DNA of 23,095 nt from JAVVVD01 sp964642795 (lineage in GTDB: Bacteria > Bacillota > Clostridia > Christensenellales > CAG-138). The DNA is taken from NCBI GenBank assembly GCA_964642795.1, contig CAZXRQ010000030.1, positions 1 to 23,095 on the forward strand, read 5' to 3'. The translations under genes were made by a program, and so were the position numbers. Below the pieces are notes generated by a model. It saw only the letters and a list, made by a program, of their open reading frames with translations, ran no database searches and had not been told where the DNA came from. Below, one piece after another: positions 8,050 through 15,186 of this stretch (the stretch's first letter is position 1; each line of letters begins with the position of its first letter).

Positions 8050-8057
8050 CCGCCGCC
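8030..8057 (-). terminator. Intrinsic terminator after trxA
   Basis: GGCGGCG (8051-8057 read on minus) and CGCCGCC (8034-8040) form a 7-bp GC-only stem with a 10-nt loop, followed by a short T run (8030-8033). It lies 26 nt after the trxA stop and closes the hisS-aspS-rseC-trxA unit. The T tract is short, so some read-through into glyA is possible. Confidence 0.7.
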
Positions 8058-8082
8058 CGAAAAATATTTGCGTTGCTCCTAT

Positions 8083-8406
8083 TTACAGATGCTTGGCTAT
8101 GAGCTTCTCAAATTCGCCCTTGGGCCTTGCTCCCACCGTACGCTCCACCACCTCGCCCGCCTTGAACATATACACCGCGGGTATGCTCATTATGCCATAC
8201 TCGCGCGCTATGTCGGTAAGCTCGTCCACATTTACCTTTACCACCTTAAGCTTGCCCGCGTAGTCGTCCGCAAGGCCGTCGATGATCGGGCCGACCATGC
8301 GGCACGGGCCGCACCACGGCGCCCAAAAGTCCACCAGCACCGGCACGCTGCTCTCCAGCACCTCGGTCTTGAAATTGCCTGCCGTCGCCTCTATTACATT
8401 AGCCAT
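8083..8406 (-). CDS. trxA: Thioredoxin
   Basis: This is a 107-residue cytosolic thioredoxin that reduces protein disulfides, itself reduced by thioredoxin reductase. The active site WCGPC is at residues 31-35 within VDFWAPWCGPCRMVGP. The cis-proline region is GIMSIPAVYMFKAGEVV. Length and fold pattern are standard. The start overlaps the end of the rseC-like gene by 8 nt, with AAAGGAG upstream inside that gene, so the two are co-translated. Such coupling suggests, but does not show, that the thioredoxin serves the RseC-like protein. Confidence 0.97.
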   Translation of the reverse strand: MANVIEATAGNFKTEVLESSVPVLVDFWAPWCGPCRMVGPIIDGLADDYAGKLKVVKVNVDELTDIAREYGIMSIPAVYMFKAGEVVERTVGARPKGEFEKLIAKHL

Positions 8407-8836
8407 CCTGTTGTTCTCCTTTCGTATCCTGTTCAGCCCCTTGGGACAGTATTTCTATCATGCGCGGTTTAAACGTGCTCATTCGGGAAAGTTTGGGTTC
8501 CAGCGCACGAAATATGAAGTATGTTCCTGCGGCGCACAATACGCCAAGTATCGCCGCAAACAGCTCGCTTACAAGCGAGCCAATCAACAACCCTGCAAAC
8601 AGCCCGATAAGAGGTATGCCGTACATCAGCACACTCGCCTTGAGCACGCTGCCGCCGTGCAGCTCTATCGCCACCGTATCGCCCGGCTGCGCGTTAAGCG
8701 GGTTGTCGATATCAACATCCGCCGTATTGCCGCCCAGCCTGAAGCATGCGTCGCATTTACCGCACGCGTCGGTGCGGGTTATGCGCACCGTGGCTTTCCC
8801 GCCAGAAGCGGCTACGACCTTCCCCGTCTGCTGCAC
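8399..8836 (-). CDS. RseC/MucC family (SoxR-reducing system) membrane redox protein
   Basis: This is a 145-residue protein with a cytosolic N-terminal domain carrying a CxxCxxC cluster (Cys25, Cys28, Cys31, in ACGKCDACF). Two closely spaced membrane helices follow (about residues 69-90 and 92-110), then a charged tail. This layout, plus the NPLNAQPGDTVAIEL segment, fits the RseC family, whose E. coli member helps reduce SoxR and whose Rhodobacter relative RnfH/RseC sits with the Rnf complex. No rnf genes or soxR are seen here. The start is GTG at 8836, 8 nt after AGGAGG and 3 nt after the aspS stop. The physiological partner in Clostridia is unknown to me. Confidence 0.8.
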   Translation of the reverse strand: MQQTGKVVAASGGKATVRITRTDACGKCDACFRLGGNTADVDIDNPLNAQPGDTVAIELHGGSVLKASVLMYGIPLIGLFAGLLIGSLVSELFAAILGVLCAAGTYFIFRALEPKLSRMSTFKPRMIEILSQGAEQDTKGEQQDG

Positions 8837-8839
8837 GGA

Positions 8840-10642
8840 TCAGTCCTCCTTCTCCACATCCGTTACGGCTATTGCCAGCTCCTCAAGCTGAGCGTCGTCC
8901 ACGAAATCCGGCGCGTTGGACATGAGGCAGGAGGCTGTCTGCACCTTGGGGAACGCTATAACGTCCCTTATATTGGATGTGCCTGCAATAAGCATAACCA
9001 GCCTGTCCAGCCCATATGCAAGACCGCCGTGCGGGGGCGCGCCGTACTTGAACGCATTCATAAGGAACCCGAAACGGCTCTGCGCCTGCTCGTCCGTAAA
9101 GCCCAGCGCGTGGAACATGCGCATCTGTATCTCCTGCGAATGTATACGAATGGAGCCGCCGCCTATCTCGTTGCCGTTCAATACCATATCGTACGCCTTG
9201 GCGCGTACACGGCCCGGCTCGTTTTCGAGATAACGCAGATCCTCGTCCATGGGGCTGGTGAACGGATGGTGCATGGCGACGTAACGGTTTTCCTCCTCGC
9301 TGTACTCCAGCAGCGGAAATTCCGTTACCCACAGCAGATTGACGGCGTTATCGTCCATAAGGCCCAGTCGCCTGCCCACTTCAAGGCGCAAAGCGCCCAG
9401 TGCCTGATATACCACGGAATTCTTGCCGTCCGCAATAAAGAACAGTATATCTCCTGTTTCCGCGCCGCTGCGCTCGATTATCGCGGCAAGCTGCTCCTCA
9501 GTAAGGAACTTTGCAAAAGAGCACTGCACGCCGTCCGGCTTCATGGAAAGCCACGCAAGCCCCTTGGCGCGGTAGGTTTTTACGTATTCCGCCAGCTCGT
9601 CTATCTGCTTGCGGGTAAACTGCGGCTGCGCGCCCTTTGCGTTTATGCAGCGTACGCTGCCGCCCGCCTTCGCCGCATCCGAAAACACGGAGAAGCCGCT
9701 GTCCTCCACGATATCGGTTATGTTTACAAACTCCAGCCCGAAACGTGTATCCGGCTTATCCGAGCCGAACCGTTCCATAGCGTCCGCGTAGGTTATGCGC
9801 GGCAGGGGCAGCTTTACGTCCACATTGCGGGTCTCCTTGAGCAGTCGGGCGATGAAGCCCTCGTTTACTGCAAGTACGTCCTCAACGTCCACAAAGCTCA
9901 TCTCAAGGTCTATCTGGGTAAACTCAGGCTGCCTGTCCGCGCGCAGATCCTCGTCGCGGAAGCAGCGGGCGATCTGAAAATACCTGTCGAATCCGGAAAG
10001 CATAAGCAGCTGCTTGAAAAGCTGCGGGCTTTGTGGCAGCGCATAAAACTTCCCGTGGTGTATGCGGCTGGGCACAAGATAATCCCGCGCACCCTCCGGG
10101 GTGGATTTGCAAAGCACCGGGGTTTCAATTTCAAGGAAGCCGTTTTCCGCAAAATAATCCCGCGCGACCTTGCTTATCTGGTGGCGCACCATCTGGAAGC
10201 GCTGCATCGCAGGCCTGCGCAGATCGAGATAGCGGTATTTAAGGCGTATCTGCTCCTGCGCGTCCAGCTCGTCGGTTATATATATAGGCGGCGTTTCTGA
10301 GGTCGCAAGTATTTTTAGCTCCGTAGCGCGCAGCTCGAACTCGCCGGTCGTCATGTTTTTGTTAACCATGTCGGGGCTTCTGCGCTCCAGCACGCCGCGC
10401 ACTGCAAGCACATACTCGCTGCGGATGCTCTCTGCGGATGCAAACGTATCCTTGTCCAGCGTACTCTCGTCAAACACCACCTGCATAACGCCGGTGCGGT
10501 CGCGCAGACCGATAAATATGAGCGAACCCAAATTGCGCCACGTGCCGGCCCAGCCCATAAGCAGTATTTCCTTGCCCACTGACTCCGCCCCCGGCTCCGC
10601 GCAATAATGCGTACGTTTCCATCCCATCAAAAGCTCTGCCAT
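8840..10642 (-). CDS. aspS: Aspartate--tRNA ligase (bacterial type)
   Basis: This is a 600-residue class IIb synthetase that charges tRNA-Asp. An N-terminal OB anticodon-binding domain comes first (about 1-110). The catalytic core has motif 2 FRDEDLRADRQPEFTQIDLE (about 229-248) and motif 3 GGLAYGLDRLVML (about 539-551). The bacterial GAD insertion lies between them. The OB segment reads WRNLGSLIF, with Leu-Gly-Ser as in E. coli AspRS. From what I recall of this position, Leu favours a discriminating enzyme over one that also charges tRNA-Asn (His there). It starts 5 nt after hisS with AGGAGAGG upstream and shares the T-box-controlled transcript. Confidence 0.97.
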   Translation of the reverse strand: MAELLMGWKRTHYCAEPGAESVGKEILLMGWAGTWRNLGSLIFIGLRDRTGVMQVVFDESTLDKDTFASAESIRSEYVLAVRGVLERRSPDMVNKNMTTGEFELRATELKILATSETPPIYITDELDAQEQIRLKYRYLDLRRPAMQRFQMVRHQISKVARDYFAENGFLEIETPVLCKSTPEGARDYLVPSRIHHGKFYALPQSPQLFKQLLMLSGFDRYFQIARCFRDEDLRADRQPEFTQIDLEMSFVDVEDVLAVNEGFIARLLKETRNVDVKLPLPRITYADAMERFGSDKPDTRFGLEFVNITDIVEDSGFSVFSDAAKAGGSVRCINAKGAQPQFTRKQIDELAEYVKTYRAKGLAWLSMKPDGVQCSFAKFLTEEQLAAIIERSGAETGDILFFIADGKNSVVYQALGALRLEVGRRLGLMDDNAVNLLWVTEFPLLEYSEEENRYVAMHHPFTSPMDEDLRYLENEPGRVRAKAYDMVLNGNEIGGGSIRIHSQEIQMRMFHALGFTDEQAQSRFGFLMNAFKYGAPPHGGLAYGLDRLVMLIAGTSNIRDVIAFPKVQTASCLMSNAPDFVDDAQLEELAIAVTDVEKED

Positions 10643-10647
10643 AGCCG

Positions 10648-11922
10648 TTACCTCTCCTCCAAAAGCTGTTTTATATTCTTTGCGGCAGTCTCAAGCGGAT
10701 ACTCCCGCTCGCTGCCGTCTTCCATCAACTTCACCTTTATTACGCCCGAATCAAGCTCGTTTTCGCCCAGCACCGCCACCGTTACCGCATCCAGCTTGTC
10801 CGCATATTTGAACTGCGCCTTGAAAGAGCGGCCAACGTGGTCAAGCTCCGTCTTAATGCCTTCCGCCCTGAGCTGCGACGCAAGCAGGAAGCCCGCCTGC
10901 CGTACCTTCTCGCCGCCCACCGCGGCAACATATGCGCCCACGGGCACAGGCTTGGGGATATCCGCCCCGGAAAGCTCCGCCACCAGCAGCAGCCGCTCCA
11001 TGCCCAGCCCAAAGCCTATGCCGCACATATCCGGGCCGCCCAGCTGGCTAAGCAGCTTATCATATCTTCCTCCGCCGCACACGGTGCCGGAGTAGCCTTC
11101 CCCGTTTGCGATTATCTCGAACACGGTCTTGGTGTAGTAGTCCAGCCCGCGCACTATGAACGGATCCACCTTGTACGCTATGCCCAGCGTTTCAAGGCAG
11201 GCTCTCAGCTCCGCAAAGTGAGTCGCGCAGTCCGGACACAGGCTGTCTATTATGCTGGGTGCGCCCGCGCAGATCTTCTTGCACTTTTCCTCCTTGCAGT
11301 CCAGTATGCGAAGCGGATTCTTCTCAAACCGGCTTTTGCAGGTATCGCACAGGCCGCCGTAGTTTTCGCGCAGATAGTTCGAAAGCGCGGCGTTGTAGTT
11401 GGGGCGGCACTCCGGGCAGCCAATGCTGTTTATGTTGACGGAAAGCCCCCTTACGCCCACGCGGTCGAACAGCTCCAGCGCCAGCGCAATGCACTCAGCG
11501 TCCACGCTGGCTTTAGGCGCGCCGTACACCTCCACGCCAAACTGGTGATGCTCACGGTAGCGGCCCGCCTGCGGTTTATCGTAGCGGAACACGGGGCAGT
11601 ACAGATAATACATCTTGGTAGGCTGTGCGCCATTAAACAGCCCATGCTCCATGAACATGCGCGCTACGCCCGCCGTTCCCTCGGGCTTGAGCGTTATGCT
11701 GCGCTCGCCCTTATCAAGGAACGTATACATCTCCTTCTGCACGACGTCCGTGGTATCCCCCACGCTGCGCAAAAACAGCTCCGTATGCTCGATGACCGGC
11801 GTACGGGTCTCGTAAAAGCCATACTTATCGCATATCTCGCGGATAAGCTTTTCGATGTACTGCCACTTGTAACTTTCAGAAGGCAGAACGTCCTTTGTGC
11901 CCTTTGGCGCCTGATACTGCAT
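10648..11922 (-). CDS. hisS: Histidine--tRNA ligase
   Basis: This is a 424-residue class IIa HisRS. Recognisable parts are the N-terminal PKGTKDVLP, motif 2 within YCPVFRYDKPQAGRYREHHQ, the histidine-specific GLDYYTKTVFEI and GGRYDKLL loops, motif 3 MCGIGFGLGMERLLL, and a C-terminal anticodon domain. The insertion between motifs 2 and 3 carries several cysteines (CDTCKSRFEKNPLRILDCK and CPDC), as is usual in Firmicutes. The start at 11922 follows GGAG at good spacing. It is the first gene after the T-box leader. Confidence 0.97.
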   Translation of the reverse strand: MQYQAPKGTKDVLPSESYKWQYIEKLIREICDKYGFYETRTPVIEHTELFLRSVGDTTDVVQKEMYTFLDKGERSITLKPEGTAGVARMFMEHGLFNGAQPTKMYYLYCPVFRYDKPQAGRYREHHQFGVEVYGAPKASVDAECIALALELFDRVGVRGLSVNINSIGCPECRPNYNAALSNYLRENYGGLCDTCKSRFEKNPLRILDCKEEKCKKICAGAPSIIDSLCPDCATHFAELRACLETLGIAYKVDPFIVRGLDYYTKTVFEIIANGEGYSGTVCGGGRYDKLLSQLGGPDMCGIGFGLGMERLLLVAELSGADIPKPVPVGAYVAAVGGEKVRQAGFLLASQLRAEGIKTELDHVGRSFKAQFKYADKLDAVTVAVLGENELDSGVIKVKLMEDGSEREYPLETAAKNIKQLLEER

Positions 11923-11939
11923 GTTTTTCTCCGCTCCCT

Positions 11940-12109
11940 ATCTCAGAATAAAAAATAACAGGCCCTTCGTCCTCACAGGGACGGAAGACCCGCGGTGCCA
12001 CCCTTATTGAAGCAGGATATGCGCCCGCTCCCTCTTTTTGCAGCTAACGCCTGCTAACGGCGGGGCATTTCCTCCCCGCGGCTCCCGATCGTCACTCGTT
12101 CAAAGCCTT
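11940..12109 (-). ncRNA. T-box leader (compact) of the hisS-aspS operon
   Basis: The T-box consensus AAGGGTGGCACCGCGGG is at 11989-12005 (read on minus). The antiterminator folds as AGGG / CCCU, bulge UGGCACC, then GCGG / CCGU. Upstream is Stem III (GAGCGGG / CCUGCUUC, about 12008-12030). Before it is a CCGUUAGC...AGAGGG region resembling Stem IIA/B (about 12025-12061), then a GCGGGG / CCCCGC hairpin. Stem I appears reduced to a 28-nt hairpin (12080-12107) with loop GUGACGA holding the Asp codon GAC. The bulge base C predicts a tRNA with discriminator G73, which fits tRNA-Asp and not tRNA-His (C73). The T-box call is firm. The Stem I and specifier assignment is inference. Confidence 0.88.
11947..11990 (-). 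terminator. T-box regulated intrinsic terminator
   Basis: GGTCTTCCGTCC (11979-11990) and GGACGAAGGGCC (11961-11972) pair with one mismatch and a few G-U pairs around a 6-nt loop. A TTATTTTTTATT tract follows (about 11947-11958). The left arm overlaps the 3' half of the antiterminator, so the two structures exclude each other. This is the transcription-attenuation class of T-box. Confidence 0.85.
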
Positions 12110-12115
12110 TGCGCC

Positions 12116-12144
12116 ATTATATCCGCAAAGCTCCGGCCTGTCAA
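12116..12144 (-). promoter_or_regulatory. Consensus promoter of the T-box/hisS-aspS operon
   Basis: Perfect TTGACA (12139-12144) and perfect TATAAT (12116-12121) are separated by exactly 17 bp on the minus strand. The -35 box overlaps the TGA stop of the msrC gene. The start would be near 12109, giving a leader of about 187 nt. The -10 box lies in the loop of an inverted repeat, CTTTGCG / CGCAAAG (12107-12113 and 12124-12130). Confidence 0.9.
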
Positions 12145-12608
12145 GCCATGAAACCGCGCAGGCACGCCGCTATTATGCGCTCCGTTTCAGCAAGGCCTGC
12201 TGCATCCGCATTGCTGAAGCGGCCAAGGCTTGCGCTGTCAATATCCAGTACGCCGATGAGCGCGCCCTCATCATCGTGCAGCGGCAGCACTATCTCGCTG
12301 TTGGAGGCAGCATCGCAGGCAATATGTCCCGGGAAATCATGTACGTTTTTTACAACCACCGTTTCGCCGCTCTCATACGCTGTGCCGCACACGCCTTTAC
12401 CCGGCGCTATCCTCGTGCAGGCGGGCTTGCCGCAAAAAGGCCCGAGATGCAGCATACCGTTTTTGTACAGATAAAACCCCGCCCAGCTGATATCCGGCAG
12501 CGTATTGAATATGAGCGCTGCTGCGTTGGCCAGCGTGGTCACCGGCTCGTCCTGCGCATCCAGCAGGGCCATCATATTTACATTCAGCTCTCCGTACTTC
12601 ATGTTCAT
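12141..12608 (-). CDS. msrC: Free methionine-(R)-sulfoxide reductase (GAF domain, fRMsr)
   Basis: This is a 155-residue single-GAF-domain enzyme that reduces free L-methionine-(R)-sulfoxide using thioredoxin. Three cysteines have the spacing of the E. coli enzyme (84/94/118): Cys64 in KPACTRI, Cys74 in GVCGTAY and Cys98 in HIACDAASNSEIVLPL. A fourth, Cys59 (PFCGKP), replaces a residue that is usually Gln. The start at 12608 overlaps the hemZ stop codon (ATGA), so translation is probably coupled. No strong Shine-Dalgarno is visible. Thioredoxin is encoded a few genes away. Confidence 0.9.
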   Translation of the reverse strand: MNMKYGELNVNMMALLDAQDEPVTTLANAAALIFNTLPDISWAGFYLYKNGMLHLGPFCGKPACTRIAPGKGVCGTAYESGETVVVKNVHDFPGHIACDAASNSEIVLPLHDDEGALIGVLDIDSASLGRFSNADAAGLAETERIIAACLRGFMA

Positions 12609-14053
12609 ATTCCAAACAGTCTGCGGCGCTCGCCGTCGATAATATCCAGCTTGTTTATGTAGGTGGCGATGTCCTTGGGGTTGGGTATGCGCTCCACCCT
12701 GTGCTCGCCTGGAAAAATGCGTTTGGTCATCGCGCCCGCACCGTGCGCCATGATGGAGGTGGTCTCCTCCATTATGTCCACGTTGTACACGCACTCAGCG
12801 CCGGGCAGAGCGTAGCCTACGTTTTCGAGGTTGCCGCGCATATACTTCTGGCGGTACATATAGTACGGCTTCATACCCATATTCTTCGCAGCCGTACGCC
12901 CCATAGCCACCATTGCGTCAGCGGTACGCGCATCCGGCAGCGGGTATTCATCCAGCTTTGCAACCAGCGCCGAGGAGCGCTTAAGCGCCAGCGTGTGCAC
13001 CGTAAGGCTTTCCGGTGCGAGTGCGGCTATGCCTAAAAGGGTGTTTTCCATATGCCGCTCCGTTTCCCCGGGGAGCCCCGCTATCACGTCCATGTTTATG
13101 CTGTCAAAACCCAGCCTGCGCGAAAGCGCCATGGCGTTTGCAATATCCTCCGGGGTGTGGCTGCGGCCAATAAGCGTAAGCGTTTCGGGGTTCATGCTCT
13201 GCGGGTTTACGGATATGCGTGTAACGCCCAGCATCCTTAAAACATCGAGCTTTTCTTCGGTTATGGTATCCGGCCGCCCCGCCTCCACCGTCAGCTCCCT
13301 TCCAAAGCCGCCGTAGCAGGCGAGCGCGTGAGCCAGCACGCCGTGCAGCTCCTCCGCTGTGAGCACGGTGGGCGTGCCTCCCCCCATGTACATCGCGCGT
13401 ATGCGATAACCCGCCTTGGCCGCCGTATCCGCGCCCAGCTCGATATCTTTTTTTAGCGCCGCGATATACGCCGCCATATCCGTCTTATCCGTGCGCACGG
13501 CGCTCAAAAACGAGCAGTACAGGCACCGCGTCTTGCAAAAAGGTATGCCGACATATACATCCATATCCTGCGGGGTCTGTGCATCAAGTATACCCGCCTG
13601 CACCGCGGCAGTCTCCCTAAGCAGAGAAGCTTTATCCGCGGCTACGTCGAACGTATGCCCCATAAAGGCAAGCGCCTCCGCCTCGCCCATATCCGCCGCA
13701 AGCTCGCGCAGCAGCCGGGTAGGGCGTATGCCGGTTAGCGAGCCCCACGGCGTGTACGCGTCAAAGCGCGCATTCATCACACGGAATGCGGCTATCTTCA
13801 CGGCGCGTTTTTTCTCGCGCTTAACGGCCAGCGCACCGCCCGCAAGCGCGGGACAGGCGTATTCGTATGATGTGGTTTCACCGTCCGCCGTACAGCTGGC
13901 AAGCGCGTGCCATACCCCGTTTTCGGCGCTGAAGCGCAGCGCAACGCTTACCTCTCCGCCCGGCTCCGGCCTTACCTCTCCGGGCAGAAAAAGGCGGAGC
14001 TCATCCGCGATGTCCGCGAAGAACTCCGGAGTATTGGTAGCCAGCGTCACCAT
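12605..14053 (-). CDS. hemZ: HemZ-type radical SAM protein (annotated coproporphyrinogen dehydrogenase)
   Basis: This is a 482-residue protein. An N-terminal domain of about 165 residues (including TPWGSLTGIRPTRLL) precedes a radical SAM domain with CxxxCxxC at Cys173, Cys177 and Cys180 (PFCKTRCLYCSF). GGGTPTVL, EAGRPDTI and RISVNPQSMN follow, as in the HemN/HemW superfamily. The N-terminal domain identifies the HemZ subgroup common in Clostridia. The named reaction, oxidative decarboxylation of coproporphyrinogen III, is carried over from the family. No other haem genes are present, so the real substrate is open. It overlaps the MBL gene by 7 nt and the msrC start by 4 nt. Confidence 0.9.
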   Translation of the reverse strand: MVTLATNTPEFFADIADELRLFLPGEVRPEPGGEVSVALRFSAENGVWHALASCTADGETTSYEYACPALAGGALAVKREKKRAVKIAAFRVMNARFDAYTPWGSLTGIRPTRLLRELAADMGEAEALAFMGHTFDVAADKASLLRETAAVQAGILDAQTPQDMDVYVGIPFCKTRCLYCSFLSAVRTDKTDMAAYIAALKKDIELGADTAAKAGYRIRAMYMGGGTPTVLTAEELHGVLAHALACYGGFGRELTVEAGRPDTITEEKLDVLRMLGVTRISVNPQSMNPETLTLIGRSHTPEDIANAMALSRRLGFDSINMDVIAGLPGETERHMENTLLGIAALAPESLTVHTLALKRSSALVAKLDEYPLPDARTADAMVAMGRTAAKNMGMKPYYMYRQKYMRGNLENVGYALPGAECVYNVDIMEETTSIMAHGAGAMTKRIFPGEHRVERIPNPKDIATYINKLDIIDGERRRLFGI

Positions 14054-14685
14054 ATGGAAGCATCCCAGCGTTTCATGAAGGGATTATGCTGCCGCTCGAA
14101 TTCCAGCGTAGTGGGGCGCATATGCCCCGGATATACCGTATAGTCGCCCTCCAGTGCAAACAGGCCGAACTGTATGGAATCAAACAGCTGCTTTGCGTTG
14201 GCGCCGGGCAGATCGCTGCGGCCTACGCTGAGCCTGAACAGCAGATCGCCGTCGAACAGCGTGCGCTCACTTTTTATTATGTAGCTTACACTGTCGCTGG
14301 AATGGCCCGGCGTATACATAACGTCGATATCCAGCCCCAGCGCGTGTATCACGTCCTTATCGCTGAGCAGCACGTCCGCCTCGCAGTGGGGAACGCTTAT
14401 GCCGCCCATTACGGCAAGGCTCGCATGGTTGGAGTGCAGCGCCTCCGCACCCAGCGTCTGCACATATACCTTGGCGCCCATATCCTTTAACGCCGCAACG
14501 CCAAGTATATGGTCGAAGTGGCCATGCGTCACCAGCACATGGGCAGGCGTAAGCCCATGCTCCGCACAATAGGCGCGCACCGGATTCGCATCCGCGGGAT
14601 CTATTACGACGCAGTCCGTGCCGCCGTTTGTAACTATGTAGGTGTTGGTCTCGATAGGGCCGCAGACCAGCGTGTGTACCTCCAT
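14047..14685 (-). CDS. MBL-fold metallo-hydrolase (glyoxalase II-like)
   Basis: This is a 212-residue metallo-beta-lactamase fold hydrolase. The metal site HxHxDH is at His54, His56, Asp58 and His59 in VTHGHFDHILG. Further ligands are in YTPGHSSDSVSY, FDGDLLF and YPGHMRPTT. This layout matches the small glyoxalase II-like group (YcbL/YqgX type), which may hydrolyse thioesters such as S-lactoylglutathione or related thiols. The substrate cannot be read. The start at 14685 shares a base with the dtd stop (TGATG) and has AGGAGG upstream. The longer frame to 14781 runs through dtd and is not used. Confidence 0.92.
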   Translation of the reverse strand: MEVHTLVCGPIETNTYIVTNGGTDCVVIDPADANPVRAYCAEHGLTPAHVLVTHGHFDHILGVAALKDMGAKVYVQTLGAEALHSNHASLAVMGGISVPHCEADVLLSDKDVIHALGLDIDVMYTPGHSSDSVSYIIKSERTLFDGDLLFRLSVGRSDLPGANAKQLFDSIQFGLFALEGDYTVYPGHMRPTTLEFERQHNPFMKRWDASIW

Positions 14686-15131
14686 CAGAATGTCCTCCTG
14701 CTGTCCAGCAATATTGTTACGGGGCCGTCGTTTATTAGCTCCACCGCCATCTCCGCTCCGAATTCGCCCGTTTCTACACATACCGAATCGCGCAGCCTCT
14801 CAGCCACCGCTTCATACAGCGGCACGGCGGTCTCCGGTCGCGCGGCCTTGATAAAGCTGGGTCTGCGCCCGGTGCGGACGTCTCCCAGCAGCGTAAACTG
14901 CGATATCAGCAGCACCGCACCTCCGGCCTCCACTATGGAACGGTTCATCTTGCCCGCGTCGTCCTCAAATACGCGCAGGCCCGCTATCTTGCCCGCGATG
15001 TACTCCGCGTCCTCCGTCCCGTCGGTATCCTCCACGCCAAGCAGCACCATAAAGCCCGTCCCGATGCTTCCTATCGTGCGACCGCCCACGCTTACGCCCG
15101 CGCGGCTCACCCGCTGCACTACCGCCCTCAT
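14685..15131 (-). CDS. dtd: D-aminoacyl-tRNA deacylase
   Basis: This is a 148-residue DTD that hydrolyses D-aminoacyl-tRNAs (and Gly-tRNA-Ala), preventing D-residues from entering translation. Family signatures are the start MRAVVQRVSRAGVSV, the active-site segment LLISQFTLLGDVRTGRRPSF, and the Gly-cisPro motif in ELINDGPVTILLD near the C-terminus. The start at 15131 follows GGAGG. A longer frame to 15167 has no family support. It lies 55 nt after rel, a very common neighbour in Firmicutes. Confidence 0.96.
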   Translation of the reverse strand: MRAVVQRVSRAGVSVGGRTIGSIGTGFMVLLGVEDTDGTEDAEYIAGKIAGLRVFEDDAGKMNRSIVEAGGAVLLISQFTLLGDVRTGRRPSFIKAARPETAVPLYEAVAERLRDSVCVETGEFGAEMAVELINDGPVTILLDSRRTF

Positions 15132-15186
15132 AGCGCTGCCTCCGTTTTCCCCGGCGCTGCAATACACAGCGTTTCACACTGGCCGG

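Noticed and set aside
8282..10300. 672-codon open frame on the plus strand opposite aspS and the rseC-like gene
   Set aside because: It is the antisense shadow of strongly coding aspS in GC-rich DNA. Its residue composition (many Arg, His, Tyr, Gln) fits no family I recognise, and the minus-strand genes are certain.
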